Shown piece by piece: positions 24,867 through 32,971 of a DNA stretch of 64,000 nt. The position numbers and the translations under genes were made by a program. The notes beneath the pieces are model-generated. The model had not been told where the DNA came from. It was given only the letters and a program-made list of their open reading frames with translations, and searched no databases. Each line of letters begins with the position of its first letter. Position 1 is the stretch's first letter. This stretch comes from Flavobacterium sp. TR2. Its GTDB lineage: Bacteria > Bacteroidota > Bacteroidia > Flavobacteriales > Flavobacteriaceae. Where the stretch lies: contig NZ_CP104307.1 of assembly GCF_025252405.1 (NCBI RefSeq), positions 1,860,001 through 1,924,000 on the forward strand, written 5' to 3'.

Positions 24867-25235
24867 GACATATAATTTTTGAAATTAATAGGTTACAAAG
24901 TTTGCAATTATAATATGCTTTGTTTTACAGGATTACATTCGGGATTTTATAATATTGTGGAATGGGAATTTTGAAAGGTCTATTTGGTGTTTCTCGCAGA
25001 TTTAGCAGATCTTGGGGATTTTTTTTCTTTTTGAAAATGGATTATCTCGTTCACCGTTTTGCGTGAGGGATAGCAGTGAAAAGCCCACAGCCTGACGAAG
25101 GAAGTGCGAGGACTTGTAACGAATAGCCCGACCCGGAGGGGCACGCCCAAAATAATCGCATAAAAAAACAGCTTAAAGTATAAAAGTGATGAAACTTTTG
25201 AACCTTAAGCCGTTTTTATAAAACTTAGAATATTG
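24867..25235. other. Intergenic region with a GC-rich repeat block
   Basis: No gene is seen in these 369 bases. At 25061-25148 there is an 88-base block far richer in G+C than its surroundings, beginning GCGTGAGGGATAGCAGTG and ending CCCGGAGGGGCACGCCC, with GCGTG/CACGC ends that can pair. A CGCAGATTTAGCAGAT word near 24992 matches the repeats near 10640 and 21220. Confidence 0.65.
25161..25215 (-). terminator. Terminator of the aminotransferase gene
   Basis: AACAGCTTAA and TTAAGCCGTT form a 10-bp stem with one G-T wobble on the minus strand, followed by a T-run. It lies 20 bases after the stop codon. Confidence 0.7.
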
Positions 25236-26426
25236 TTATGCAGTCAAAGCTTCTTTGATTCTGCGTAATGCTTCTGTTAAAATATCGTTGCTAGTCGCAT
25301 AAGAGAAACGAATACAGTTTGGATTTCCGAAAGCATCTCCAGTTACTGTCGCCACGTTTGCTTCTGCTAAAAGATACATAGAAACATCGTTTGCATCTTT
25401 AATTTCGTGTCCTTTTAAAGTTTTTCCGAAGAAAGAAGAAACGTCTGGGAAAACGTAGAACGCGCCTTCCGGAACATTGATTTTTACTCCTGGAATTTCT
25501 TTTAATAATCCAACCACTAAATCTCTACGACCGTGGAAAGCTTCAACCATATGGTTTAAAGCGCTTGGATCAGCATCTACTGCAGTAATTGTAGCGCGTT
25601 GTGCTACAGAATTTGCACCAGAAGTTACTTGCCCTTGAATTTTTGTACAGGCTTTTGCAATAAACTCAGGCGCTCCAATATAACCAATTCTGTATCCAGT
25701 CATCGCAAATGCTTTTGCAACTCCGTTTACTGTAATTGTTTTTTCTAACATTCCAGGAATAGATCCGATGCTGCAGAAAGTTCCAGAGAAATTGATGTGC
25801 TCGTAAATTTCATCTGAAACAACGTAAATATTAGGGTGTTTTTCTAAAACTTTTGCAAGAGCAGTTAACTCTTCTCTGCTGTAAACAGAACCTGAAGGGT
25901 TACAAGGAGAAGAGAACCACATCATTTTTGTTTTTGGTGTGATAGCCGCTTCCAATTGTTCTGGTGTCATTTTGAAATCTGTTTCTACAGATGTTGGAAC
26001 TTCAACCGGAACTCCGCCAGAAAGTTTTACGATTTCGAAATAAGAAACCCAGTAAGGTGCTGGTAAAATTACCTCGTCACCGTCGTTTAACATTACTTGC
26101 GCAATGTTGTATAATGATTGTTTTGCTCCTGTAGAAACTACAATTTGAGTTGGTTTGTACTCTAAATCGTTATCTCTTTTGAATTTTCTGCAAATTGCTT
26201 CTCTCAATTCTAAGTAACCTTCTACTGGAGAGTATGTGCTATAATTTTCGTCTACGGCTTTTTTTACGGCTTCTTTAATGAAGTCAGGCGTGTTGAAGTC
26301 AGGTTCGCCTAAACTTAAACTAATAATGTCTTTTCCTTGTGCTTTTAATTCGCGTGCCAATGCAGCCATTGCTAATGTTTGCGATGTCGCTAAGTTGTTG
26401 ATTCTGTCCGAAAGAATATGATTCAT
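25236..26426 (-). CDS. aspC: Class I/II aminotransferase, aspartate type
   Basis: A PLP enzyme of fold type I, most like bacterial aspartate aminotransferases (1-gamma). The 396-residue protein has ISLSLGEPDFNTPDF near the N-terminus, STGAKQSLYN, NPSGSVYSREEL, SDEIYEHI (Asp/Tyr of the PLP site) and TVNGVAKAFAMTGYRIGY with the Schiff-base Lys. It would move amino groups between aspartate and 2-oxoglutarate. Prephenate may also be a substrate in this subgroup. The gene symbol is tentative. Transcribed alone, with a terminator downstream. Confidence 0.88.
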   Translation of the reverse strand: MNHILSDRINNLATSQTLAMAALARELKAQGKDIISLSLGEPDFNTPDFIKEAVKKAVDENYSTYSPVEGYLELREAICRKFKRDNDLEYKPTQIVVSTGAKQSLYNIAQVMLNDGDEVILPAPYWVSYFEIVKLSGGVPVEVPTSVETDFKMTPEQLEAAITPKTKMMWFSSPCNPSGSVYSREELTALAKVLEKHPNIYVVSDEIYEHINFSGTFCSIGSIPGMLEKTITVNGVAKAFAMTGYRIGYIGAPEFIAKACTKIQGQVTSGANSVAQRATITAVDADPSALNHMVEAFHGRRDLVVGLLKEIPGVKINVPEGAFYVFPDVSSFFGKTLKGHEIKDANDVSMYLLAEANVATVTGDAFGNPNCIRFSYATSNDILTEALRRIKEALTA

Positions 26427-26497
26427 TATAAAATTTTTGAATGTCCTTAATTTGCTGTCGATTAAGGAAGGTTAATTATTAATAGATTTCTTTTAGT

Positions 26498-27595
26498 TTA
26501 AACTGCTAATTCCGGTTTCATTCCCAATTCACGTAAATGCTTGAAGTGAGCAATAACAGCACTTCGCATTGTTTTATATTCGTAGTAAGGCAAATTGCAT
26601 TCTTTGGCCGTTTCTTTTACAATCTTTGCAATTTTACCGTAATGAATATGACTGATATTTGGAAAAATATGGTGTTCAATCTGGTGGTTTAATCCGCCTG
26701 TATACCAATTTACGATTGCGTTTTTAGGTGCGAAATTAGTTGTTGTGTATAATTGGTGGATAGCCCAAGTGTTATCCATTTCCCCTAATTCATTTGGAGT
26801 TGGATTTGTAGTATGATCCACTACGTGAGCCAATTGAAACACGATGCTTAGGATTAATCCAGCGGTATAATGCATAACGAAAAATCCAATAAGCACTTTC
26901 CACCAAGTGATTCCAATAAGAATTGGAAGAACAATCCAGATAGAAAGATATATCATTTTAGTGATAATTAAAGTTGTCCAAAGAATTTTGGGGCTTTTTG
27001 GTTCACCGTAAGATAATTTTCTTTTCAGGTAATTGCGCATCTGCTTAAAGTCTGTTGTAAGCGCCCAATTGAAAGTTAATAATCCGTATAAGAAAACAGA
27101 ATAATAATGTTGAAAACGGTGAAAACGATGCCACTCAGCGTGTTTTGTAAAACGAATAATACGGCCTGCATCTAAATCTTCGTCATGTCCTGGAATGTTG
27201 GTATAAGTATGATGAAGGACATTATGCTGCACCTGCCAGTTGTATACATTTCCTGCCAGAACATAAATGGTACCGCCCATGAATTTATTAATCCAATTTT
27301 TAGTCGAATAAGAACCATGATTTCCATCATGCATTACGTTCATTCCAACGCCTGCCATTCCAATTCCGATGACGATTGATAAAAGCAGCATGACCCAAAA
27401 CGGCATATTAAGCGTAAGGATTAAAAAGTATGGAGTTAAAAAAACAGCGAATAGAATAACAGCTTTTAAATGTAATTGCCAGTTTCCGGTTTTTTTGATA
27501 TTATTTTCTTTAAAGTAATTGTTAACGCGAGAGTTAAGCGTTCTAAAAAACTTTAAATTGTCTTGCCGTGCAAAAGTTGGAGCGGTGTTATTCAT
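26498..27595 (-). CDS. Membrane fatty acid desaturase
   Basis: A di-iron integral membrane desaturase of 365 residues. The three His boxes are visible: HDGNHGS, HNVLHHTYTN, and QIEHHIFP. The last one has Gln in place of the first His, the variant typical of front-end (delta-5/delta-6-like) desaturases. Four membrane helices surround these boxes. No cytochrome b5 domain is fused, so an external electron donor is needed. The position of the double bond it makes cannot be read from the sequence. A -7 box lies 20 bases upstream. Confidence 0.92.
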   Translation of the reverse strand: MNNTAPTFARQDNLKFFRTLNSRVNNYFKENNIKKTGNWQLHLKAVILFAVFLTPYFLILTLNMPFWVMLLLSIVIGIGMAGVGMNVMHDGNHGSYSTKNWINKFMGGTIYVLAGNVYNWQVQHNVLHHTYTNIPGHDEDLDAGRIIRFTKHAEWHRFHRFQHYYSVFLYGLLTFNWALTTDFKQMRNYLKRKLSYGEPKSPKILWTTLIITKMIYLSIWIVLPILIGITWWKVLIGFFVMHYTAGLILSIVFQLAHVVDHTTNPTPNELGEMDNTWAIHQLYTTTNFAPKNAIVNWYTGGLNHQIEHHIFPNISHIHYGKIAKIVKETAKECNLPYYEYKTMRSAVIAHFKHLRELGMKPELAV

Positions 27596-27614
27596 AATTA
27601 ATTTAAATAGATTT

Positions 27615-27622
27615 CAAAGGTA
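27615..27622 (-). promoter_or_regulatory. -7 box of the desaturase gene
   Basis: The minus strand reads TACCTTTG (TAnnTTTG), 19 bases before the start codon. It is divergent from the rsmG promoter. Confidence 0.5.
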
Positions 27623-27678
27623 ATTATTATAAATTTTCAATTTGCAAAATTGAGTTAAATATTTCAATCGTAAAGTAG

Positions 27679-27686
27679 TACTTTTG
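27679..27686 (+). promoter_or_regulatory. -7 box of rsmG
   Basis: TACTTTTG (TAnnTTTG), 16 bases before the ATG, so the transcript would have a very short leader. Confidence 0.5.
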
Positions 27687-27702
27687 TTAAAAAATTATAG
27701 CA

Positions 27703-28332
27703 ATGGATGAGATATTGAAATATTTTCCCAATTTGACCGATCTTCAGATTGAACAATTTCAAAAATTAGACTTTTTATACCACGATTGGAATGAAAAAAT
27801 CAATGTTATTTCTCGTAAAGACATCGATTCATTATATACAAAACACATTTTACATTCATTAGGAATTGCCAAAGTGATGAAATTTGAACCAGGAGCAACA
27901 GTTCTAGATGTTGGAACAGGAGGAGGTTTTCCTGGAATTCCGTTAGCGATTCTTTTTCCGGAAACCCGTTTTTATTTGATTGATGTTATTGCCAAAAAAA
28001 TCAGAGTGGTTCAAGGTGTTGTTGATGCATTAGAATTAAAGAACGTAAAAGCAGAACAAAAACGTGCTGAGCTGGTAAAAGGCGACTTCGATTTTATTGT
28101 AAGCCGCGCCGTTACCAATATGCCTGATTTTGTTTCGTGGATAAAAGACAAAATAAAAAAACAGCATAAGCATACTTTAAAAAATGGAATTCTGTATTTA
28201 AAAGGCGGTGATTTAACCGAAGAATTAAAAGATTTTCCAAATGCTACTTTGTATGACTTGTCAGAAATGTTTGAGGATGAGTTTTTTGAGACTAAAAAAG
28301 TGGTGCATCTTCCTTTAAAATTTAAACCTTAA
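27703..28332 (+). CDS. rsmG: 16S rRNA (guanine-527-N7)-methyltransferase
   Basis: RsmG (GidB) methylates G527 of 16S rRNA with S-adenosylmethionine. The 209-residue protein has the N-terminal helix followed by HDWNEKINVISRKDIDSLYTKHILHSL, the SAM motif VLDVGTGGGFPGIPLAI, and the conserved FDFIVSRAV. Length and order are standard. It stands between a divergent desaturase gene and a convergent hypothetical gene, with a strong terminator on its 3' side. Confidence 0.95.
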   Translation: MDEILKYFPNLTDLQIEQFQKLDFLYHDWNEKINVISRKDIDSLYTKHILHSLGIAKVMKFEPGATVLDVGTGGGFPGIPLAILFPETRFYLIDVIAKKIRVVQGVVDALELKNVKAEQKRAELVKGDFDFIVSRAVTNMPDFVSWIKDKIKKQHKHTLKNGILYLKGGDLTEELKDFPNATLYDLSEMFEDEFFETKKVVHLPLKFKP

Positions 28333-28334
28333 GT

Positions 28335-28376
28335 AAAAAACAACCCGTTTAGAAAAACTAAACGGGTTGTTTTTTG
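28335..28376. terminator. Bidirectional terminator after rsmG
   Basis: CAACCCGTTTAG, an AAAAA loop and CTAAACGGGTTG form a perfect 12-bp stem with T-runs on both sides, between convergent genes. Confidence 0.9.
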
Positions 28377-28389
28377 AACTGAGTATAAA

Positions 28390-29121
28390 TTAAGAAGCTT
28401 TTTTAGGGAAATTTAAAAAGCTGTTTGCTTTATGATCTAAATTATTTATAAGGCCGTGAATCCCATTTTCCAATGCTTCAATTGAATATTCAAATTGATC
28501 GTCAAAGAAAAACTCTCTGCAAATCACGGGTTCACTTGATGAATCGTAGATTGCTTCATCGCTTTCATCCAACTCATCATTTTTATAAGGATTTGGGTGG
28601 GTCTGGATCAAGTTGACAATAGTTTTAGCAAACCATTTATCGAAGTTTTTCTGTTTTGGCGTAATATGCCGCACTAAAAGTACCAATCCGACAAGGTCAT
28701 TTTGCAAAAAGTAAGAGCCTTTGCGGTATCTTGCATCTATCATTGCCACATTCATTAATGCAATCCATAATGCGCCATTTATTGATCCAGCTGCTGAAAT
28801 TTCAAAATCGGTGTCAAATAATAGCGGATTGGTCTGTCCGGGGTTATCGATAGAACACCAAAGAGCTTCAATACGTTTTTGTGTATCATTGGTTGATTGG
28901 CTGTAACCAGTAAAACGCCAGTACACCCATTCTAACAGCGCTGCCGTTAAACCAATAGAACCTTTATGGTTTATTTGCATTAAAGTATTTTCCAATTGTT
29001 CATTTCCTTCTACGGCATCTAAAAGCTTGTTTATTTTCTTTTTTGTCCATTTGTAATCAATAGGATGGCCAATGCATTCTGATTTTATTATCGCTTTTGG
29101 AACATTGTTTAGATTTCTCAT
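28390..29121 (-). CDS. Hypothetical protein, 243 residues
   Basis: I do not recognise this protein. It has no signal peptide. The middle is helical and hydrophobic in places (AAGSINGALWIALMNVAMIDARY and LVGLVLLVRHIT), with an aromatic stretch LLEWVYWRFTGYS, and the C-terminal third is acidic (KNDELDESDEAIYDSS). It is preceded by about 275 bases of AT-rich sequence and stands alone between terminators. Codon use looks like that of the neighbours. The even, helical pattern suggests a soluble all-alpha protein. Confidence 0.7.
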   Translation of the reverse strand: MRNLNNVPKAIIKSECIGHPIDYKWTKKKINKLLDAVEGNEQLENTLMQINHKGSIGLTAALLEWVYWRFTGYSQSTNDTQKRIEALWCSIDNPGQTNPLLFDTDFEISAAGSINGALWIALMNVAMIDARYRKGSYFLQNDLVGLVLLVRHITPKQKNFDKWFAKTIVNLIQTHPNPYKNDELDESDEAIYDSSSEPVICREFFFDDQFEYSIEALENGIHGLINNLDHKANSFLNFPKKAS

Positions 29122-29344
29122 AATACTAATTTTTATATTGTTTATTTGATGTTTGAATTATGAGACAAAATTATGAGTATGAATTTTTTAAGAGCTGAGA
29201 AAGAAGCTTAAAAAATCTCAAAATAAGCTTTTTATAATGTCTAAACAATTGATTTTTATATAATAAGAAAAATACTACAATTTTAAAAAGAGTAGCATTT
29301 AAAAGCTATTTAAAATATAAATAAGGACAAGATAAAAAAAGCGA

Positions 29345-29373
29345 AAAGCCAATTCCTTGAGAGAATTGGCTTT
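29345..29373 (-). terminator. Terminator after pruA
   Basis: AAAGCCAATTC and GAATTGGCTTT form an 11-bp stem with a 7-base loop, 24 bases after the pruA stop. Confidence 0.85.
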
Positions 29374-29396
29374 GTTTATATCATTCAGTTTTAAAA

Positions 29397-31022
29397 TTAA
29401 CCTAAGAAAGGATATCTGTAATCTTCTGGAGTTACAAAAGTTTCTTTGATAGTTCTTGGAGAAGCCCAACGCAATAAGTTCAATGCAGAACCTGCTTTGT
29501 CATTAGTTCCAGATGCTCTTGCTCCACCAAATGGCTGCATTCCTACAACAGCTCCAGTTGGCTTATCGTTGATGTAGAAGTTACCAGCAGAATTTTGCAG
29601 TTTAGTTGTAGCTACTTCAATAGCGTAACGGTCTTGGCTAAATACAGCTCCTGTTAAAGCGTACTCAGAAGTAGTGTCTACTAATTCAAGAGTTTCTTCC
29701 CATTTCGCATCTTCGTAAACATAAATAGTGATAACTGGTCCGAACAACTCAGTTTCCATTGTAGTGTATTTTGGATTTGTAGTTACAATAACTGTTGGCT
29801 CAATAAAGTATCCGACAGATTTATCGTAATTTCCTCCAACGATGATTTCTGCGTCAGCATCTTTTTTAGCTTGATCGATATAACTTGCTAATTTATCAAA
29901 AGAACCTTCGTGAATAACTGCTGTAATGAAGTTTCCGAAATCTTCTGGAGAACCCATTTTCATAGATTTTACATCAGCAATTAACTGTTCTTTTACAGCT
30001 GGCCATAAACTTTGCGGAATGTAAGCTCTAGAAGCGGCAGAACATTTTTGCCCTTGGAATTCAAAAGCTCCACGAGTGATTCCTGTAACCACTTGTTTTA
30101 CGTTTGCACTTGGGTGAGCAATGATAAAATCTTTACCTCCAGTTTCTCCAACGATTCTTGGATAAGTTTTGTAGTTGTGGATATTTGCGCCAATTTTAGC
30201 CCAAATATCTTTAAATACATGAGTTGATCCTGTAAAGTGAACACCAGCAAAATCGCGGCTTGCTAAAACAGTATCAGTAATCATTAAAGCGTCTCCAAAA
30301 ACTACGTTAATAACTCCGTCAGGAACTCCAGCTTCTTTGAAAACTTCTAAAATGATTTTTGTAGAAAATACTTGGCTATCGCTTGGTTTCCAAACTACAA
30401 CGTTACCCATCATTGCGGCACTTGCCGGAAGATTTGCAGCGATTGCAGTAAAGTTGAATGGAGTAATTGCGTAAACAAAACCTTCTAATGGTCTGTATTC
30501 TACACGGTTCCAAACAGAAGAATCTGATTTTGGCTGATCGTTGTAGATTTGAGTCATGAACTCAACATTGTAACGTAAAAAGTCGATTAATTCGCAAGCA
30601 GCGTCAATTTCAGCTTGGTGAATATTTTTTGACTGTCCAATCATTGTAGCTGCGTTAATGCGAGCTCTGTATGGTCCAGCGATAAGTTCGGCAGCTTTTA
30701 AGAAAATAGCAGCACGCTGTTCCCATGCCAAGTTTGCCCATGCTTTTCTTGATTCTAGTGCATTGGCGATTGCTTTTTCGATATGTTGTTTTTCAGCTAA
30801 ATGATATTTTCCAACTACGTGCTGGTGATCATGAGGAGCTGTAATGTTTCTTGTGTTTCCAGTTCTAATTTCTTCGTTTCCAATATATAAAGGAACGTCA
30901 ATTTGAGAATTCCACATTGTGGTATAAGCAGCTTGAACAGCAGCTTTTTCTGGTGAGTTTGGCGCGTAGCTCTTTACAGGCTCGTTTACCGCTTTTGGTA
31001 CATGAAAAAATCCTTTAAGCAT
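29397..31022 (-). CDS. pruA: L-glutamate gamma-semialdehyde dehydrogenase
   Basis: This NAD-dependent aldehyde dehydrogenase oxidises glutamate semialdehyde (from proline via P5C) to glutamate. The 541-residue protein has VGETGGKDFI with the catalytic Glu and FEFQGQKCSAASRAYIP with the nucleophilic Cys. The C-terminal GGARASGTNDKAGS is typical of the P5C dehydrogenase group. No proline dehydrogenase is fused, so that activity must be elsewhere. It has its own -7 box and terminator. Confidence 0.95.
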   Translation of the reverse strand: MLKGFFHVPKAVNEPVKSYAPNSPEKAAVQAAYTTMWNSQIDVPLYIGNEEIRTGNTRNITAPHDHQHVVGKYHLAEKQHIEKAIANALESRKAWANLAWEQRAAIFLKAAELIAGPYRARINAATMIGQSKNIHQAEIDAACELIDFLRYNVEFMTQIYNDQPKSDSSVWNRVEYRPLEGFVYAITPFNFTAIAANLPASAAMMGNVVVWKPSDSQVFSTKIILEVFKEAGVPDGVINVVFGDALMITDTVLASRDFAGVHFTGSTHVFKDIWAKIGANIHNYKTYPRIVGETGGKDFIIAHPSANVKQVVTGITRGAFEFQGQKCSAASRAYIPQSLWPAVKEQLIADVKSMKMGSPEDFGNFITAVIHEGSFDKLASYIDQAKKDADAEIIVGGNYDKSVGYFIEPTVIVTTNPKYTTMETELFGPVITIYVYEDAKWEETLELVDTTSEYALTGAVFSQDRYAIEVATTKLQNSAGNFYINDKPTGAVVGMQPFGGARASGTNDKAGSALNLLRWASPRTIKETFVTPEDYRYPFLG

Positions 31023-31096
31023 GTTATTTAAAATTTTGTGAATTAGACAATTTAAAATTAGACGTTTTGTTTTGTTACGAATAATCTAACGCTGCA

Positions 31097-31104
31097 CAAA
31101 AGTA
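31097..31104 (-). promoter_or_regulatory. -7 box of pruA
   Basis: The minus strand reads TACTTTTG (TAnnTTTG), 74 bases upstream of the start codon. Confidence 0.45.
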
Positions 31105-31177
31105 CAAAGGATAAATTAATAAATTGACAATTTTATGATTAAGATAACGATAAAAAGCTATAGATGTAAACTATATC

Positions 31178-31564
31178 TTAATTTAATGCAAAAGGAGCAC
31201 ACATTCTAAAAGTAGGAACAATTACTTTGAATGTCTTTGTTGTAGTAAAATTGATCATATTAAAATGACCTTTCATAGCGCCGTAAGGAGACGACAATAA
31301 ACAGCCAGAGCTGTAAGTATGGTTTTCGCCAGGTTTTAGAACTGGTTTTTTGCCAATTACACCTTCACCATCTACAACTTCTAGATCATTTAGAGAATCA
31401 AAAATTTCCCAATGGCGAGAAGTTAATTGTACAGAATCTTTACTATGATTTTCTATGGTAACTACGTAGCTAAAAGCAAAATGAATCTTGTAGTTTTTGA
31501 AGTATGTACCTTCAAAACTAGTCAAAACAGATATTTTTATGCCTCGTGTAATTTGAGAAACCAT
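31178..31564 (-). CDS. apaG: ApaG-family protein
   Basis: ApaG is a small immunoglobulin-fold protein linked to Co2+/Mg2+ homeostasis in enteric bacteria; its molecular role is unclear. The 128-residue length is right, and the core FAFSYVVTIENHSKDSVQLTSRHWEIFDS...GVIGKKPVLKPGENHTYSSGCLLSSPYGAMKGHF is diagnostic. It is 79 bases downstream of the T9SS plug-domain gene start region on the same strand, with its own -7 box in between. Confidence 0.93.
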   Translation of the reverse strand: MVSQITRGIKISVLTSFEGTYFKNYKIHFAFSYVVTIENHSKDSVQLTSRHWEIFDSLNDLEVVDGEGVIGKKPVLKPGENHTYSSGCLLSSPYGAMKGHFNMINFTTTKTFKVIVPTFRMCAPFALN

Positions 31565-31598
31565 ACTAACGCCGTATATATGTGAGTGTTATAGAGGC

Positions 31599-31606
31599 AA
31601 AGCTAC
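31599..31606 (-). promoter_or_regulatory. -7 box of apaG
   Basis: The minus strand reads TAGCTTTG (TAnnTTTG), 34 bases before the apaG start. Confidence 0.45.
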
Positions 31607-31643
31607 GAAAAAAAATCGTTTAAACTAAAACCTTAACATTGTT

Positions 31644-32897
31644 TTAATTGACTATATTGATAGAGTTTGCATTTCCTTTTCCGATTACGCGCTGATAACG
31701 GTCTGTGGCTTCTTTGTAATAGACCAAGATGGTGTACTCGTTTTCAGTCTGGTAAAAGTTTCCGTCAATGGCATTTTCAAAATCAACAACTCCTTTTTTG
31801 TCTGCAACGGTGTACTGAAAATTTGTAAAACCTTGCTTAATCATAATGGCTTTTTCAAAAACTCCTTTGTCGGTATTGTAGTCCATTTTGTATTCTGGCG
31901 AAAGGCTGTAGTTGTTAAACATTCCTGTAATGTAAATGTCTTTGTTCATTCTAAAAGCAGGAGCAGAGAGAGTGAAATAAACCCAAGCATAATCGGCTTC
32001 AATATCATTGTTGGAGCCGTTGATGTTTTTAACTACAAAATTTCCGTTTACGTCTTCATAATTAGTGTAAATCTGATTTCCTCTTGCGGCGTTGGTATAC
32101 AAAAACGAATTGTAAATATCATTGTTCGAACCTACTTTGGCTATATTATTACTGGCCGCTCTAATGTCTTTGTTTTCAAAATACAAAAACTCATTTCCGC
32201 CCCAAAATTGGGTTTCTTTATCATATTTATAGACCAGCTGGTTGCCAATTGTATATTGAGGTATAATGTTTTTGATTTCGGTATGAAAATTTCCGTTTTG
32301 CAGTAAAAGCACTTTTACATTTTGCAGCGGAGTTTGAAAAGCGATATCATTAGATAAAATAGCAAAATCAAGATTCTGTTTGTAATCAATATTGCTAAGG
32401 TTACGGCTTCTTTTTACTTGAACTCCAACAGTGCAATGATCTTCAAACAAAATGAATTTTCTCGAAAAAACAACTTCTCTGTCCTCATTAAGAATTCGCA
32501 GCATATAATTGCCCGAAAGCTTTAACAGCTGTGTAAACTGATTAGGAAAAGAAAGTCTATAATGTGTGTAGACCTGTAGCGTATTAAACGAATTGGAAAA
32601 ATCTGTAATTCTTTGGTTATCCATCCCCATAATATAGTCCGTTTTTGGAATGGCTGTTGGAATCCAGTTATAATCGCAATGAATCACTTCAAAGTAATAA
32701 TTGGCTTCATTGCCAAACAGATCATCAAATTGGAATGTAAAGGCAGAACCTAATTCAAAAATTGGCGGAACATTACTGCCGTTCTGGATAAAAGAAGCAG
32801 TTTTAATATTGTATGGAGGGTCGATTTCTTTTTCCTGAGCTTTCGCTAAAGCGAAAATGAAAAGAAAAATAAAGCTTGTATATAAAAATTTCGGCAT
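31644..32897 (-). CDS. DUF5103 / type IX secretion system plug-domain protein
   Basis: A 417-residue exported protein with a signal peptide ending at ALAKA. The mature part has FELGSAFTFQFDDLFGNEANYYFEVIHCDYNWIPTAIPKTDYIMGMDNQRI, the start of the DUF5103 family, whose members include the Plug protein that closes the SprA pore of the type IX secretion system in Flavobacterium johnsoniae. The beta-rich C-terminus ends with the Ig-like TDRYQRVIGKGNANS segment. The family supports a phylum-level assignment to Bacteroidetes. Whether this is the Plug itself or a paralog needs comparison. Confidence 0.88.
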   Translation of the reverse strand: MPKFLYTSFIFLFIFALAKAQEKEIDPPYNIKTASFIQNGSNVPPIFELGSAFTFQFDDLFGNEANYYFEVIHCDYNWIPTAIPKTDYIMGMDNQRITDFSNSFNTLQVYTHYRLSFPNQFTQLLKLSGNYMLRILNEDREVVFSRKFILFEDHCTVGVQVKRSRNLSNIDYKQNLDFAILSNDIAFQTPLQNVKVLLLQNGNFHTEIKNIIPQYTIGNQLVYKYDKETQFWGGNEFLYFENKDIRAASNNIAKVGSNNDIYNSFLYTNAARGNQIYTNYEDVNGNFVVKNINGSNNDIEADYAWVYFTLSAPAFRMNKDIYITGMFNNYSLSPEYKMDYNTDKGVFEKAIMIKQGFTNFQYTVADKKGVVDFENAIDGNFYQTENEYTILVYYKEATDRYQRVIGKGNANSINIVN

Positions 32898-32971
32898 CTT
32901 AAAACGTTGTAAGATTGTAAATATAGCAATTTTATATAACGAAAAAGATGCCGATCTATTGGATTTAACGA

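Noticed and set aside
31833..32306. Antisense open frame of 157 codons in the plug-domain gene
   Set aside because: Shadow of the DUF5103 gene; no own start context or motif.
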